Below are positions 1 to 12,899 of a DNA stretch of 64,000 nucleotides, in pieces. Source of the DNA: Coptis chinensis (taxonomy: Eukaryota; Streptophyta; Magnoliopsida; Ranunculales; Ranunculaceae); NCBI GenBank assembly GCA_015680905.1, contig CM027378.1, positions 54,089,501 through 54,153,500 on the forward strand, in the 5' to 3' direction. Both the position numbers and the translations under genes were made by a program. The notes beneath the pieces were generated by a model that did not search any database, was not told the DNA's origin, and worked only from the letters and a program-made list of their open reading frames with translations. Every line of letters begins with the position of its first letter. The stretch's first letter is position 1.

Positions 1-1800
1 CACATCGAATTCGTTCCCAGAGCGTCTCACAAAGGCCAGGTCGTGGCAGATTTCCTTACTGATTTCCCCATTGAAGATGTCAACTGGGAACCTGAGCCCA
101 TCATTTCACTCCATCAACTAACCACCCCAGACACGTGGCACCTCTACATAAATGGAGCGTGCAACAACAGCGGTAGTGGACTAGGGGCTATGTTAACTTC
201 ACCAGAGGGAACACTGCTACAAAAGTCAATCAAGATCAACTTTGCAACATCCAACAACGAAGCGGAATATGTGGCATTAATCACAGGCCTCCGCATGGCA
301 CAACAACTATAAGTCCAAAAGCTCAAAGCTTATAGTGACTCGCAGCTAATCATCAAACAGATCACCAAAGAGTATGTCACAAATGGAGCAAACCTCGCCA
401 AGTACGCTCAAGTCGTCCATAACATCATCAGCTCTTTCAAAACATTCGGTTTGGAGCACATTCCCTGAGAAGATAACAGATATGCAGACAGCCTAGCTTT
501 TTTAGCCTCGAAAACCCAAGAGGTATGTCCCAGCACAGTCTACATTGACATCCTGGAGAGGCCCGCCTACCAGCAAGAAAGTGTCAATAGCCTCACAGAC
601 GTCCAACCCTCATCCGAAGAAGAAATCACTCAATCTTGGATAGGACCATTCTTGAAATTTATCATACATGGCGAATGCCCAGCCGAGGCAAAGAATTCTC
701 GTGCCATACAATTTCAAGCTCCCAGAGACACTGTGATCATCAGACGATTATTCCAAAAATTTGTAGGAGGACCCCACCTAAGGTGCATAACTCCACGCGA
801 AGGGCAACTCATCTTTGATGAAATTCACAAAGGCAAATGTGGTAATCATGCAGAAGCAAGATCTTTGGCTCATAAAGTAATCGCCCAAGGGTATTATTGG
901 CCAGGCATGCACATCGAAACAAAAAAGTATGTTCTCAAATGCCACCAATGCCAAACATTTGGCCACAACCACCGAAGTCCAGCACGTACGGGAATTGATC
1001 AACATAGCCAGCATGTGGCCTTTCCACATGTGGGGGCTAGACATCATGGGACCATTCATCCCACAAAAGAAAACAGGACTCAAATACGTCCTGGCAACCA
1101 CAGATTACTTTACCAAATAGGTTGAGGCAATCCCACTTGCTCAAATCAAAGAAGTTCACGTTATCAACTTCATATGGACCAATATCATCACAAGATTTAG
1201 TCTACCCCACACCCTCGTCATGGACAACGGAAAGATTTTCTACGCCTATATCTGCAGAAAGCAATGGCCAAGCAGAGGCTACAAACAAAGCCATCAAAGA
1301 AAATCTCCAAAAGAAGTTGGAGAGCAAGAAAAGCCAATGGCCAAAATAGCTCGAGAACATTTTATGGGCATACATAACAACATCCAAAGCCAGTACCAAT
1401 GAGTCTCCATTCACACTTTGCTTCGAAATAGAGGCAGTCATACCATCATAACTCACAATCACAACCACACATTTTGAAAACGTCGAATCAGGAGAAAGCG
1501 ATAACATCTTATCCAAAAAAGTCGACCTCACAAAAAAGCGAAGAGAAACAACTACAATATCCTTAGCTCGGTACCACCAAACAATCTAATGATCTTACAA
1601 CAGAAAGGTCGTCCCAAGATCTTTTCAAGCTGGCGACCTAGTCCTCAAAAAGACTTTAGCACCGGCCAAGCTTGACCCAACTTAGGAAGGCCCATACATA
1701 GTTCACAAAATCCTAAGAAATGGAGCATACTGGATCAAAACGCAACTCGGTGATATGCTTTTCCGACCTTGGAATACAACTCTCCTCAAGCGTTTTTACT
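1..1800 (+). pseudogene. gypsy pol remnant: RNase H and integrase
   Basis: The first 300 bases encode an RNase H-like segment (HLYINGACNNSGSGLGA, then NNEAEYVALITGL) that fits the Tat/gypsy RNase H. Around 800-970 the translation shows the integrase HHCC zinc-binding pattern: an HKGKCGNHAEA-type segment, YYWPGM, then CHQCQTFGH. The integrase core begins near 1010 with WPFHMWGLDIMGPF. A C-terminal pol segment (FQAGDLVLKK, then GPYIVHKI) can be read around 1620-1710. The pol region is a fossil with multiple breaks. Confidence 0.85.
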
Positions 1801-2520
1801 AGTAATTTATTTCTAGGTGTATCAATCAATATTAATAAATTTCATCAGCATTCTGCGTACAAAGTTTATCTTTGTATTACATGAGTACCACGTATTTTTG
1901 CACTCGATCCCCGATATAGGACATCAAAGCATCAGGTCGTACACTAACGATAGTGTTAAACACGACTCAACTATAATTACCACACAGTGGTTAATTATCA
2001 ATCAAATCCAACTCAAGGTCCCCCAAAAAGATCGTAAATCAACTTAACACCAACGCCAAGGTTAAATATGATTCAACTGTAATTGCCACGCAAAAGCCAA
2101 TTATCAGACAAATACAAACCCGGGGACCGCCAAAAAGACCCAAAGTCAACTTAAGGCCTTTTAAAGGGTTAGGTGCGGTTCAACTATAATTACCACTCAA
2201 AGGCTAATTATAAAGTCCAGAATTAATAAGAAGTTCCCCCAAAAGGAACCACTCAATCAATACACATACCTAAGGACACAAGGAAACCTAGGTGCCAACT
2301 ATGCGCTTTTATTAGGTCGTATACAGACACTTACGACCTACACACATCTATCAGGTCATCAAGCCTACTACTATGCAACACAGGTCATCAAATAACAAAT
2401 AAAAAAGCAATGGTAGCAAGCACATACATGCAAAACTAAAAAACAATCCCAATTCAAAACAAGTAACTGATTTTAATATTTTTTATTTCTTACAAATTTG
2501 GTTAAATGCTAGAGGCCCCC
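1801..2520. other. non-coding spacer of the Tat-like element
   Basis: This stretch lies between the end of pol and the C-terminal end of the antisense region. It is AT-rich and full of stops, with loosely repeated phrases such as GGTTAATTAT and CAACTATAATTACCAC around 1960-2220. These suggest degenerate internal duplication. No gene is seen. Long untranslated spacers between pol and the 3' LTR are usual for Tat-lineage elements. Confidence 0.6.
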
Positions 2521-2617
2521 AGGTTATCATGAGAAAGCGACCTCAGCATCCCCAACAAAAATATCAGTATCAACAGCAAAAAGAAAATATTGTTCAAACA
2601 CTCCAAAAATAACACAA

Positions 2618-5169
2618 TTAGTTGACGCAAGGAAGATTCTCCATATTAAAGGGGTCCAGTTGGCAGCCCTCTTCCCCAACAGAGCTACAAGCTGGATCAC
2701 CACTTGCATTCAACACTTCTGTGGAAACATCTATAGTGGGATGAGAACCAGGAGCAACACCCAGGTCGATTGGTAGATCAGATCGTCTACTAGCATCTGC
2801 AATAGTACTTTCCACAGTTACTATTGTAGCCCCACTTTCAACCAATCTCTTGAGGATTTTGTACTTATGTTCTAGCTCCATGTAATCATCCACCAGAACA
2901 TAAACATCACCACTCTCTACCAAATTGACTAGCTCATTGTATTCATTCTGAGCTCGCTCAGCAACGGCCTGTGAATTTTTGCACTCAGTAATCCAGTGTT
3001 GAACCTCCACCTTTGAAGCATCAAGTGATGGTTGCAGCAAGGCCACATTCCCGGCCAAATCCCAGACCTGAACCTTCAGCCCCTAACTCAAATTCCGGCT
3101 TCCACTTCTTGCACCACGGTGACTTTTGTCATAGGCCTCCTTGGCAGCATCCAACTCCTTCTTGTATAGATCAGAGATAGTTGCTATCTCCTTCAGCTTC
3201 CTATACATGGCTAGAACCTGAGAAACCAACAAAACAAGTCAAAAACTACCGCAACAACTCAAATCACGAAACATAAGTCAGATCGGAAGGACACTTACAA
3301 AGCAGATGGAGCGATCCATATCTTTCAGATTCACCTCCGAATCTTTCCCATGCTCCAGCTGGTGCCTATCACCATCCAAGGTTATATTCTCCAACAACCC
3401 TCCAGCAACTAGTGAAGACTTAAAGCTGTAGTCCTTGTTCTTCACTAGCTTTGTCAACCCACTCACTGGGTCGTAGTAGCTGACCACCCTATCCAAGACG
3501 TCAGACTCAACAGCCTTGTCACCTGGGGCCGCACTCCCCAACCCCTTACACTTCTGGGCAGCTGGCTCAGTCTCACTAGCCTTTTTCTTGCCCCGGGCAT
3601 CAGCCACCCCCACATCAATAGCCAACTCCTTCAGATTCATCTTCTTCAAAGGAGCCCGACCTGAAAAAGTACGACCTTCCCCCGCACCAGGTTGTTCCTC
3701 AGACTCAGTTCGGGTCCTCTTCACCCCCTCAGACTCAGCTACCTCCAAACGCCTCTTCAGCTTAGGCCTCTGGGAAGGAAGCAGGAGCATCACGACTTCC
3801 CCCAGCATTTCCACCTACACCTCGACCAGCTCGGTCACCATCACCCCCCTCAGAATGTCTAGAAGCAGAACGGCTATCAGAAGCTCCTCCAGCTATTCTC
3901 ACTCCAGAAACAGGTTGCCTCCTTTGGCTCTCCTTCTCCATCTTAGGATCTGAGCTAGAATCAGAGATATCAAGAACAAGCTTATGAGTGCTCTTCTTTC
4001 GCTCATCTTTCTTCTTGTTAATCTTCGCACCGCCTCGTCTCTTGAAGTAGTGCGCAACCTCCCCCAACAAGGACGTTTTCTTTTCCAAAGTCAGCCTAGC
4101 AAACTCTTCAATTGCCCCTATAGACGTGCGATCCCGAATTACAACCTCTGCAAAACAAACAAATATCAGAACGTCATCATATCAAACTTATAACTAAAGC
4201 AAACGACCTACAACCTACAACTTACAACATAAAAATAACCTACATCAAATAAACGACCTACCATCAGTCCTCACACTACGATTCTCCACCACATACCCAG
4301 GAGGACAATAATTTCTCACAATCAACAAAGGCCTACGCCACCACTTCTCCTTACTCACACCAACAATCACCGGTGATTTACCCTTCATCATTTGAAAACA
4401 AAAGTTTAAAGCAGCGGATATTTTCACAGAGAAATGCTCCAACATGTCAAACAAACAGATATTATAACCTATGAGTCTCAACAAATCCAGAACGTAAAAT
4501 ACCCTCCAACTATTACCCACAAACTGCAAGGGTGCCTTCCCACAAAAGTTCAGAACGTCCAAAGTTATACGTGAGAATGACAACCTCAACCCCGCCTTCA
4601 GTTGGCCATACATAATCCGAGCCAAACACATTTTTCTCACCTCTCAGATAATATATCATCAGGTGAGGGCTATCAATCCCAAACTCCCTTCTCAAGTCCC
4701 CAAAGTTATCAAACACCGACCTAGTCACCACCTCCTCAGTCATCGTCTCCAATGAAGAAGACGAGGATGCCTCACCTCCACTCTGTGCCCTAACACCACC
4801 ATTATCATCACTCAAAGTTCTCTCTCTCCACCGATCCAACTCAACTTCCCCACTCAAACTATCACTAGTGATCGACATTACAAACACAAAAACGAAAAAA
4901 AATATCAAATTATTTTGAGATGAAAAGTGACGCACCTGAATATGAAAAATCGAAAAGATTTTGCTTTCTTTTTCTCTGCTTTTTTTCGTCTGTTGAGATG
5001 ATAGAGTGAAGAAATGAAACACTGTCAAACCCTTCAGCTTCTCAAAACCTCGAAAAAGATAAAACGTTTGGATTTCCCACACAACACAATTATAGCTTCG
5101 CCCATAAACCGCCGCAATTTTGGGCCCATGGATCAGATCTAACAGTTTCTGCACATTTTTCCAAACCAA
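2618..5169 (-). pseudogene. antisense accessory region of the Tat-like element (PF04195-like plus coiled coil), broken
   Basis: Open frames run on the strand opposite to pol. The N-terminal part (about 4240-4880) begins with an acidic, Ser-rich leader and then shows LRREFGI, AGLRLSFSRITLDVLNF and NSWRVFYVLDLLRLIGYN. These fit the PF04195 'putative gypsy type transposon' domain, whose hallmark is a GLR-hydrophobic segment followed by NSWR. The middle (3300-4090) is Lys/Glu/Ser-rich and low in complexity. The C-terminal part (2618-3058) is a likely coiled coil (ELEHKYKILKRLVESG). The region is a fossil with several breaks; I see it as part of the retroelement, not a host gene. The domain name is from memory of the family pattern. 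Confidence 0.7.
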
Positions 5170-5240
5170 ACAAAGCCAGTTGCATGAACACGTGTTTAAT
5201 GCTTTATTTTATCTTTTCTTTTCACATCACAGCTGTCCAA

Positions 5241-5265
5241 AGAATAAATAAAATAAAGGGGGCAA
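5241..5265 (+). other. polypurine tract upstream of the 3' LTR
   Basis: An A/G-rich run (AATAAAATAAAGGGGGC) directly precedes a TG that begins the presumed 3' LTR. Purine runs at this place prime plus-strand synthesis in LTR retroelements. Confidence 0.65.
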
Positions 5266-5700
5266 TGTAAGTACCCTCCGTTCTATACTACAACACACGT
5301 GTCCACACACCAGCTCGTACCAAGCCCTCAAGCATAACAACGACCCAGACTCAGGTCATCCCAAATACCAATTACAGCCATATATGGAAGCAAATGATCT
5401 AGCATAATCTTGGAGCTCAGTCAATACACCAATCAAGGAGACATTTACTTTGTAACACCAGGAGTAATGGCAAATCATCAAGATAGCACACAATGTGGAT
5501 CAACCCTTGACAACGGCCTGGAGCAAATAAGGAAGGTCAGCTCAAACATATATAAGTAGAGAGAGATGAACTATGTAAGGCTTGATTCAAGTTTACCCTG
5601 AGAAACTTGATATGTAGGGCAACTCTTATCCCAAGAAAGAGTGCAGCCACTCCCTATCAATCCTAACCTCAGGTCGTAGACCCCGAGATACTAAACCCCC
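5266..5700 (+). repeat. 3' LTR of the Tat-like element (right end uncertain)
   Basis: The LTR starts with TGTAAGTACCC right after the purine tract. A TATA-like motif (ATATATAAGTA) occurs near 5550, as expected for an LTR promoter. The right border is not resolved: LINE sequence is recognisable from about 5776, and no second LTR copy is available in the window for comparison. Confidence 0.55.
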
Positions 5701-5775
5701 ACACTTACTAAACCAAATTACAGATTTCAACTGCTTTTCATCTATAAAAAACAACCATCCCCAAATTACAGAATT

Positions 5776-7480
5776 ATGGAGAACATTACTCATAATCTTG
5801 CTCAATCCCATATTCTAGACCCACAAGAAGAGGAAGTTGTAATGGAAATACCGAGAAACCTTCTGATACAATCTAGCGACAGATGGGTGACTTCCATGAT
5901 CGAAAAACTAATTTCCGATAAAGAATTTAAATTGGATGAAATCATAGGAGCAATTTGACAGAAATGGGGACTAAAGAAAACTTTGGATATTAGGGCCACT
6001 GATGACCACAAGTTTATCTTTAGTTTTGAGAGAATGATTGATAAAGCTTGAATCTTGAAAAAACAACCATGGCAAATCCTGGGCCATCTTTTCGCTTTAC
6101 AACCTTTCTCTCCATAACTCATACCTCAAGAAGTTCAAATCACCACCACACCACTCTGGATAAATTTCAATAGTGTCAAACTGGAACATCAACTACCAAA
6201 AGTTATTAGGCTTATAGCTTCGATAGTTGGTAAGGTTCATGAAATAGATCTACCTGATAACTCACCAAGAAGTGCAATTGGATATCGAGCATTGGTGGAA
6301 GTAAACATCACTGAACCGCTCTGACAGGGAAAAATGGTGGAAAATCTCTACGCTGATCCAATATGGATAGGATTTGAATACGCAAGAATCCCCTACAACT
6401 ACTGTCACACTTGTTATCAGTTTGGTCACAACACCTACAAATGCACTGCGCCACAACCACAACCTAGGCAACTTCAAACCATAGCCACTCTCATGCTCCT
6501 TGATGCCCCACATCAACCACCACCACCACAAAATCAGGAGTTTGAGGCAAACGAAAATCGGGATAGCCTATTCCAGATACGAGAAGAAGTCACAAATAAT
6601 CCAGTGGTTGTTACTAATTCACTTGTCAACATCCAAATACTTCACAAAACTCATCAGAACCAGCAAAAGATCCTACAATGGACAAAAATGTGGGCTTGAT
6701 TCCCTTGGACCCAACAACAAAACCCATGGTGAAAACAAAAATGAAATATTTCAAAACCAATGTCTTAAGGGGCCCAAAACCAAATATAAATGTCAAAAAG
6801 GGCCAAGCAAAGAAACCGCCGAGTCAAAACCAATTTCACAAAACAAAAGTACGAGCAGAAAAAACCAAAGGCAAAAACATCGTTACCAATCAGTGTCTAC
6901 CAAAAAAAAACAAAAATCATCTCATCTCACTACCAACACAAGTTCACAACAACCTAACCCAATCCCTTCCAAATCAATGATACTGAAGAACAAACCTTCT
7001 ACACACCACTGCCACCACCAAATCAAGCTCTCACCACAAATCAAGGTACCATTGACTATCTTCAGAATGAATTAATTCCAAACATCGAACCAATCTTTAA
7101 CATCCAAAACATCCCCACAGTTTGAGATTTCACTGTAGAAATTGGTAGGGATCTGCTTAACAACCCATCTTTTAATCGACTTCTCCACTCTCAAGGATAC
7201 ATGCTCCAACCCATATGGAACAATCAAAACTGGGAGTCAGGATACCAAAATAATATGCTTCCACCGGATATAGGATTCTTTTCACTACCTCCAATCCAGC
7301 TTACACCACCATAGCAAAATTCCCCATTTACACAAAATTTTGCTGCCTACAGTGAACCTCCTCAAGCCGATGCTACCCGAAATGATTTCCAGATTGCAAA
7401 CCAAATATTGCCTAGCATGGAGTCTCTTGGTCAACTTCAGATGGATAATGGTTCAACCATAACAAATTTCACTCAGGTAC
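5776..7480 (+). pseudogene. LINE ORF1 (DUF4283-like, CCHC zinc knuckle)
   Basis: ORF1 of plant L1 elements binds RNA and forms the ribonucleoprotein. The reading starts MENITHNLAQSHIL. It has a DUF4283-like N-terminal part that includes FSFERMIDKA and KKQPWQILGHLF, and then a zf-CCHC_4 knuckle, YCHTCYQFGHNTYKC, at about 6400-6445. A Pro/Asn/Gln-rich tail follows. In-frame stops are present (for example TGA at 5956 and TGA at 6049), so it is a pseudogene. The C-terminal limit near 7480 is approximate. Confidence 0.8.
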
Positions 7481-7769
7481 ATAACCCTCCATTTTTTATA
7501 TTATTATCTTTCTATAACAATGTATATCTAACCTACAACTCTGTCTCGTCTATCCCACTTACCACTGCCAAAAATATTATGCTTGCTTTCATCACCCATT
7601 TTCTCCTACTTAATTTGAATGATTATTGTTGTAACATGCATATTGTTTACAATGTATATACTATGAATTTTTGGTGCTTGTTTTCCTCTGTAACTAGATT
7701 AAGTAGCACTACGGACATCTCTGAATATAGGTTAGTGACTAAACCAGACCAGTCATCAGTTGTTTTATT
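7481..7769. other. LINE ORF1-ORF2 linker
   Basis: This is AT-rich sequence between the two LINE reading frames with no recognised gene content. Confidence 0.5.
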
Positions 7770-8424
7770 ATGAGAACAATCTTTTGGAATTGTAGAGGTT
7801 GTAGTAATCCCTCTACAGTTTGGCATCTGAAAGATTTGATTACCAGCTTCAATCCTGACATTTTCTTCTTATCTGAAACTAAAGCCTCTCAACACACCAT
7901 TTCATCACTTATACATCAACTTCAATACATCAATTATCATATAGTCCCACCCATTAATCTTGCTGGAGGCTGGTCTTTGCATACTATGGAAATCAGGTAT
8001 AAATATATCCATCGCCAACTCAACATATAACTCCATCACCACTCTTGTAAATAGGGGACATCCAAATGCTTGGATAGGATGCTACTTTTATGGAAGCCCA
8101 TATAGACCCACTAGAGATATTAGCTAGAATCCTGTGAAGGCTCTAGAAAATTTAAATTATCCAATCATCATCATAGGAGACCTTAATGTAACTCTTTCTT
8201 CTGATGAACAACTAGGAGGGAGACCATATGATTTTAATGATGGGGAACCAGTTCACACCATAACCAATGACATTGGATTGTAAGACTTAGGATACAATGG
8301 AAACCCCTTCACTTGGTCCAATAAAAGAGCATTCCCAAACAATATTCAAAAAAGACTAGATAGGGTTCTTGTAACTATAGATTGGACACTTCTTTTCCAT
8401 GACTCTATTGTCCACCACAAACCA
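7770..8424 (+). pseudogene. LINE ORF2, 5' part: endonuclease domain
   Basis: The translation starts MRTIFWNCRGCSNPSTVW, the usual start of a plant L1 endonuclease (exonuclease/endonuclease/phosphatase fold). LSETKA provides the catalytic Glu region, and IIIGDLNVTLSSDEQLGG provides the Asp/Asn pair of the catalytic core. NPFTWSNKR and KRLDRVLV follow. The frame reaches VHHKP at 8424, where the Harbinger element begins. It resumes after that element with SISSDHSPII, which supplies the SDH catalytic motif. In-frame stops within the segment show it is dead. Confidence 0.85.
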
Positions 8425-8660
8425 GGGCTGTGTTTGATAGCCTAATTTGCCGTGGCAAATGCAAATAAATGATACTATTAATTTGTTTGCCATTGTTTGA
8501 TGCGTTTTTTGACCCATGGCAAATATTTTTTGGATTTGCCACAAGTTGTGATTTGCCATGATTTTGATGGAAATTTTTACTCTGGGGGGAGGTATATAAA
8601 TTTTGTCATGACAAATTGTACACAAATTTTGCACAAAAAGAAAGTGGATTTGCCACAAAA
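8425..8660. repeat. left terminal inverted repeat and subterminal TGGCAAA repeats
   Basis: After the 16 bp terminal repeat comes a cluster of short TTTGCCA/TGGCAAA words in both orientations (8445-8455, 8488-8492, 8516-8522, 8539-8545, 8554-8560, 8649-8655). The right end (14910-15085) has the same kind of cluster. Subterminal repeats like these commonly serve as transposase or Myb-like protein binding sites in PIF/Harbinger elements. Function here is inferred. Confidence 0.7.
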
Positions 8661-9599
8661 AATAAAAAGCGCGATATCATTTCTCTGAACAAAAACCACC
8701 CTCCTTCATTCTCTTCTTGAATACCCTTTTCTGGAGGCACCTCAACCAGGTTGGAGTTCTTCTCTTTTCTCTCATTCCTTCCTTCTACTCTCATTAATTT
8801 CTTTCATCTCTCATGATTTTCCATTAACCTCTTTTTCTCTTACATTCGTTTTCTTTTATGTTAGCTAGGGTTCAAGTATATACAAAGATTTCAATTTTAT
8901 TTTTTTGTTTAATTAGATTGTTAATTTGCATGATTGTTGAGTATTTGTTCATTCCAAGGACTTGCTTAATCCTGATCGAGAAAGTAGTTTGTATAGAATG
9001 ATTGTGTTGCATTCTTATAAATTTGTTCTACTGTATCCTCTTTCTTTCTAGCTTTATGTAGGATACCTTTTGGGATTGTCCTACTTTTGCAGTTGTTGTA
9101 TTTGCCTCCTTTACACAATAAATTAAGAATACAATTGTCTAAGATAAAGTAGATGATTTAAAAGTAGTTACTATGCACACCATTCGAATCACACATTGTG
9201 TAGCTTCCTTTCTCTCAATTTTTGCCAGGAAGAATACACAACATAGTACAACACCTATTAAATATAATAGTACCAAATCTCTTTGATATGAAATCATCTC
9301 ATAACCCGCAAACAAAGTTGCTCCTTTTATAACCAGAAGCTAGATAACCACCCATTTTTCATTAATATATTCTTCTAACGAACCTCTAAATTTTATTTTA
9401 GTACCATGACAAAGCTACTTGATTTTAATTAAGTACTTCACAACATATAGTTTATTTTATACTTTCTTGAGATTAACAACCATTGCATATATTATTAAAT
9501 CACACTTGATGGGTTTAAAATTTTTATCAATCGGGTCTTTCCATGTTTTTGCTTTGTCTTATTTGGTCTCATGCATGATTGTCCATTTAATTAGGTAGA

Positions 9600-10962
9600 A
9601 TGCCGACTGACGAAGAGCATAGGTTTGCTGCGGTTACTATGATGCTAACAATCATGCAAACTATGATATGGTACCAATGGTATAAGAGAAATAAACGAAG
9701 GGTTATAGTTCCTAAGGCCCTCATTAGAAATTGGGATGCTCAGAGAAACATTGTTTTCACGCGAACGTTCAGGTGTAGTGACCATATATGCTATGAACAG
9801 TTGAGAATGAGAATATTTACATTTGAACGTCTATGCACTTGATTGCGGGCATATGGGTTAGTTGATAGTCGGTCTGTTAAGGTTGAAGAACAAGTAGCCA
9901 TTTTCTTACACACGGTTGGGCACGATTTAAGGAATTGGAATTTGGAAGTTCAGTTTTTTAAATCAACTGAAACAATTAACTGATACTTCCACCGAGTCTT
10001 AAATGCACTGCTTAGGCTACATAGAGATGATGTACGACCTACTACCATGGAAAACTCTCCAGCCGACTGTGGTGGAACAACTAAACCTTGGCACCATTTT
10101 TTCCAGGTTTGTTAGCTATATATCTAATGCACATAATATTAATTAGTAATTCTTTTACTGATGATGGTATATTAATTAGGATGTTATGGGTGCAATTGAT
10201 GGCACCCACTTTGAAGCTTACGTACCACCTCAAGATCAAGTTAGGTATCGTAATCAAAAGGGTCAGGTTACTCAGAATGTCTTAGTGGCATATATATTTG
10301 GTATGAAATTCACCTATGTACTTACTGGTTGGGAGGGTTCCGCCCATGATGGTCATTTGTTGAGATGTGCAATGAGTCTCCCAGGGCACAAACTAACTGT
10401 ACCACATGGTACGTATCCTTAAAACATTTCAAATCCCAACTGTTTTTTAGTATTATTAAAATCAGCAATCATTCTAATTAATTTTTTTCATATAGGTAAG
10501 TATTATCTCGCCGATGTTGGATTCCCGCTAGTTCCACACTTCCTTACACCATATTGTGCTGTAAGATATCATCTTAGTGACCAACAACATAACTCTAGAT
10601 ACAACGGTGCCCGAAATGCAAAAGAAATGTATACCTTCCGTCATTCATCTTTGCGGAATGTTGTTGAAAGGATAATTGGTGTGTTGAAGAAAAGATTTGT
10701 GTATCTTAAGCATGCTCCCCACCATGACGTTGAGACACAAGAAAAGATAATTTGTGCATGCTATGGGTTGCATAACTTTTTGCTTGATAATAATGATGAT
10801 ATATGGGAAGAAGAAAGAGCGACTATTGAAGGGGAAGAAAATGGAGAAGTAGGCGATGATGCGGGGATAACTATGACTCCGAGTGATGGTTGGACAACAT
10901 GGAAAGATGGGTTGATTGCGAACATGTGGGAGCGTCGAGATGAACGAAATAGAGAAGAATAG
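9600..10962 (+). pseudogene. PIF/Harbinger DDE transposase, element 1
   Basis: Three exons can be read. Exon 1 (9600 to about 10106) contains VEEQVAIFLHTVGHDLRN and YFHRVLNALLRLH. Exon 2 (about 10179-10409) contains MGAIDGTHFEAYVPP with the first catalytic Asp, NVLVAYIFGMKFTYVLTGW and EGSAHDGHLL. Exon 3 (about 10496-10962) has YYLADVGFPLVPHFLTPY with the second Asp, FRHSSLRNVVERIIGVLKK with the catalytic Glu, and ACYGLHNFLL. Introns have GT/AG borders. Exon 1 has in-frame TGA codons at 9840 and 9981, so the copy is probably non-functional. The DDE triad itself is kept. Confidence 0.9.
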
Positions 10963-11319
10963 CTAGTGTGTTGTTAGCAATAGTGGTTTAACTTTATGTT
11001 TTTTGTTGTTGTTGTTTTGGCAATGTTGAATGATGTGTTTTACCTCTGGGATGCTTGTATTATTCTGGCTTATGACTTTTGTTATTCTATATGACAATAT
11101 GGTTCCTTATATCCTTCCTTATATTAGTAATTCTTTGATTAGATTTGTGTATGAATATATTAACTTTGTTTTGGTTTCAGGTCCTACACTACGAAGTTCA
11201 CTGTTATATTTTGGTTTCATGTCGATATAAAACATTGATTATTATATTAATCTCTTTTGGTTTATTATATTCAAAACAATGTCACATAATAATGCTAGAA
11301 GCCAAGCACCACGTCCTCC

Positions 11320-12427
11320 CCACGTCCGCCAATTCTAGAAGCTCCTCAGGGGAAGCATCAAATATGTTGGAACGATGGAATTGACAAGGTCCTTGTCGTA
11401 ACTTTGGTTGACATCATTACTGTTCTAGGGAAGGGTTATCAGAATTATAGTATTTTCAAGAAAGATATTCTAGTTCAAGTTCCAAGTGTGGTAACCAATT
11501 CTGGTTCTCAAAATATGGAATGGATGAATGTGCACTCTAGGCTAAGGACATTAAAGGGTGCGTACACAGTTGCTGCAGAGTTGCTAGCCCATAGTGGCTT
11601 CTCCTTTAACCATCAAACTAAGTACATTCAGGCTGATGCCGATGTATAGGAGAGGTATATTAAGGTAAATGATCTTGATTTAGCCATTTTGTATATATTT
11701 TGCTTTAATATATTTAATGTATTTGTCATTAAAGGGAAGCTAGCTTCCTAGAGGACTTACAGTGAGTCACATTATCATTGTAGGCCCACCCAGCCGCAAC
11801 AAGTTATAAAACCAAGTGGCTTCAACACTATGAGATGCTTGACTTCATATATGGAAAAGATTCTACAAATGGAGGTGGAAACTTTAATGCGCCTGATACT
11901 GATGTTATACCTATATTGGATGGTAAGTTAAGCGAAATGTTTTTTTTTATTTGTGATTTTCCTTTATGCGATAAGATACTACTAAGCTAATAACTATGTT
12001 GTGTGTTTAATTTAATAGATGAAACTGATGATAATGACCCAATTAATGTAAATGAATATGTTGACAATACTGGAGATGTTACCCAAGGCTCAGGAGTGAA
12101 TATGGAAGAAGAATCACTACGTCAAAATTTGAATGGGCAAAAGCAAAAAAAAACCATGCATATATAGATGTGAACGACGAGAAGATAGCTAAGACATTCA
12201 AAAATCTTGCAGAAGCTGCTAAGGCAATGGCGGACAATTTGAAGCAACCTCCTAGCATGATGTAGAAAGTTCATGATGCCTTGAAAGGTCTTGAGTTGTC
12301 TAAATAAAATTTTAAGCTTGGAATGACCTTCCTTGGAAATAACCCAAACATGGGTGAAATCTTTTTGAGTTTTGATGATGAAGATCTTAGGAGGGAGTGG
12401 CTTTTGGACAACCTTCCAGTGGCTTAA
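11320..12427 (+). pseudogene. Harbinger Myb/SANT-like DNA-binding protein, element 1
   Basis: PIF/Harbinger elements carry a second gene for a Myb/SANT-like protein that helps the transposase reach the nucleus and the element ends. Here the translation shows CWNDGIDKVLVVTLVDII, then VNSGSQ-like and MNVHSRLRTLKGAYTVAAEL followed by SGFSFNHQTKYIQAD, the Myb/SANT-like (PF12776-type) pattern. A further exon (about 11786-11920) reads AATSYKTKWLQHYEMLDFIYG. An acidic segment and the tail LGNNPNMGEIFLSFDDEDLR complete it. A TAG at 11647 and other stops suggest decay or more introns than I can define. Confidence 0.75.
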
Positions 12428-12899
12428 GGCATTTCTTTTGGATTTTTGCTACTATGGCTAATCAGGCACCCAAGCTTATCAATCCATTTTAATGTGTTAC
12501 TTTACAAAAAAAAATTCAATTTGTCTTTTTTGGTTTATATTCTTAAAGGTTGTGTGAGGGGACTACAAAATATTATTTCTATGTGACTTTGTCACTAATT
12601 AGCTTCCTTACAATAGATTTGTATGTTCATTTTCAATAGAAAACTACGCTTCAGGCAAAACAGATCGATGAAGGAGCAGCAATTATAGGAGTAGCGGATT
12701 GGAGAAGTTTCTCAAACTCAGGAAGGGGGCTGCATGTTGCTTGTTGAATGCTCTTAGAACTGGTTTAAGGCATTTCTTTTGGATTTTTTTGTAAAGCACT
12801 AGTTCTTGTACTTACGGTTGATTTATAAAAGTCTGACATGCCTGTATAAATTGTATATTTTGCTTTTGTTATAAATGTCTAACAACACCAGTTCCCTAA

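Larger units (their letters stand above)
1..5700 (+). mobile_element. Ty3/gypsy LTR retrotransposon, Tat-like lineage, 3' part, broken
   Basis: This is the 3' portion of a plant Ty3/gypsy element; its 5' LTR, gag and most of pol lie left of the window. Visible in order are RNase H, an integrase zinc-binding and core region, a non-coding spacer, a long reading-frame region on the opposite strand, a purine-rich tract and a 3' LTR. The antisense accessory region between pol and the 3' LTR is a known trait of Tat-lineage elements (the Grande/Retand type), which is why I assign it there. The element is decayed, with many breaks in pol, and is not functional. The right edge is uncertain because a LINE starts close to the end of the LTR. 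Confidence 0.85.

Noticed and set aside
4245-5169. Minus-strand open frames as a host gene with acidic leader
   Set aside because: Position between pol and the 3' LTR and the PF04195-like pattern place them in the Tat element.
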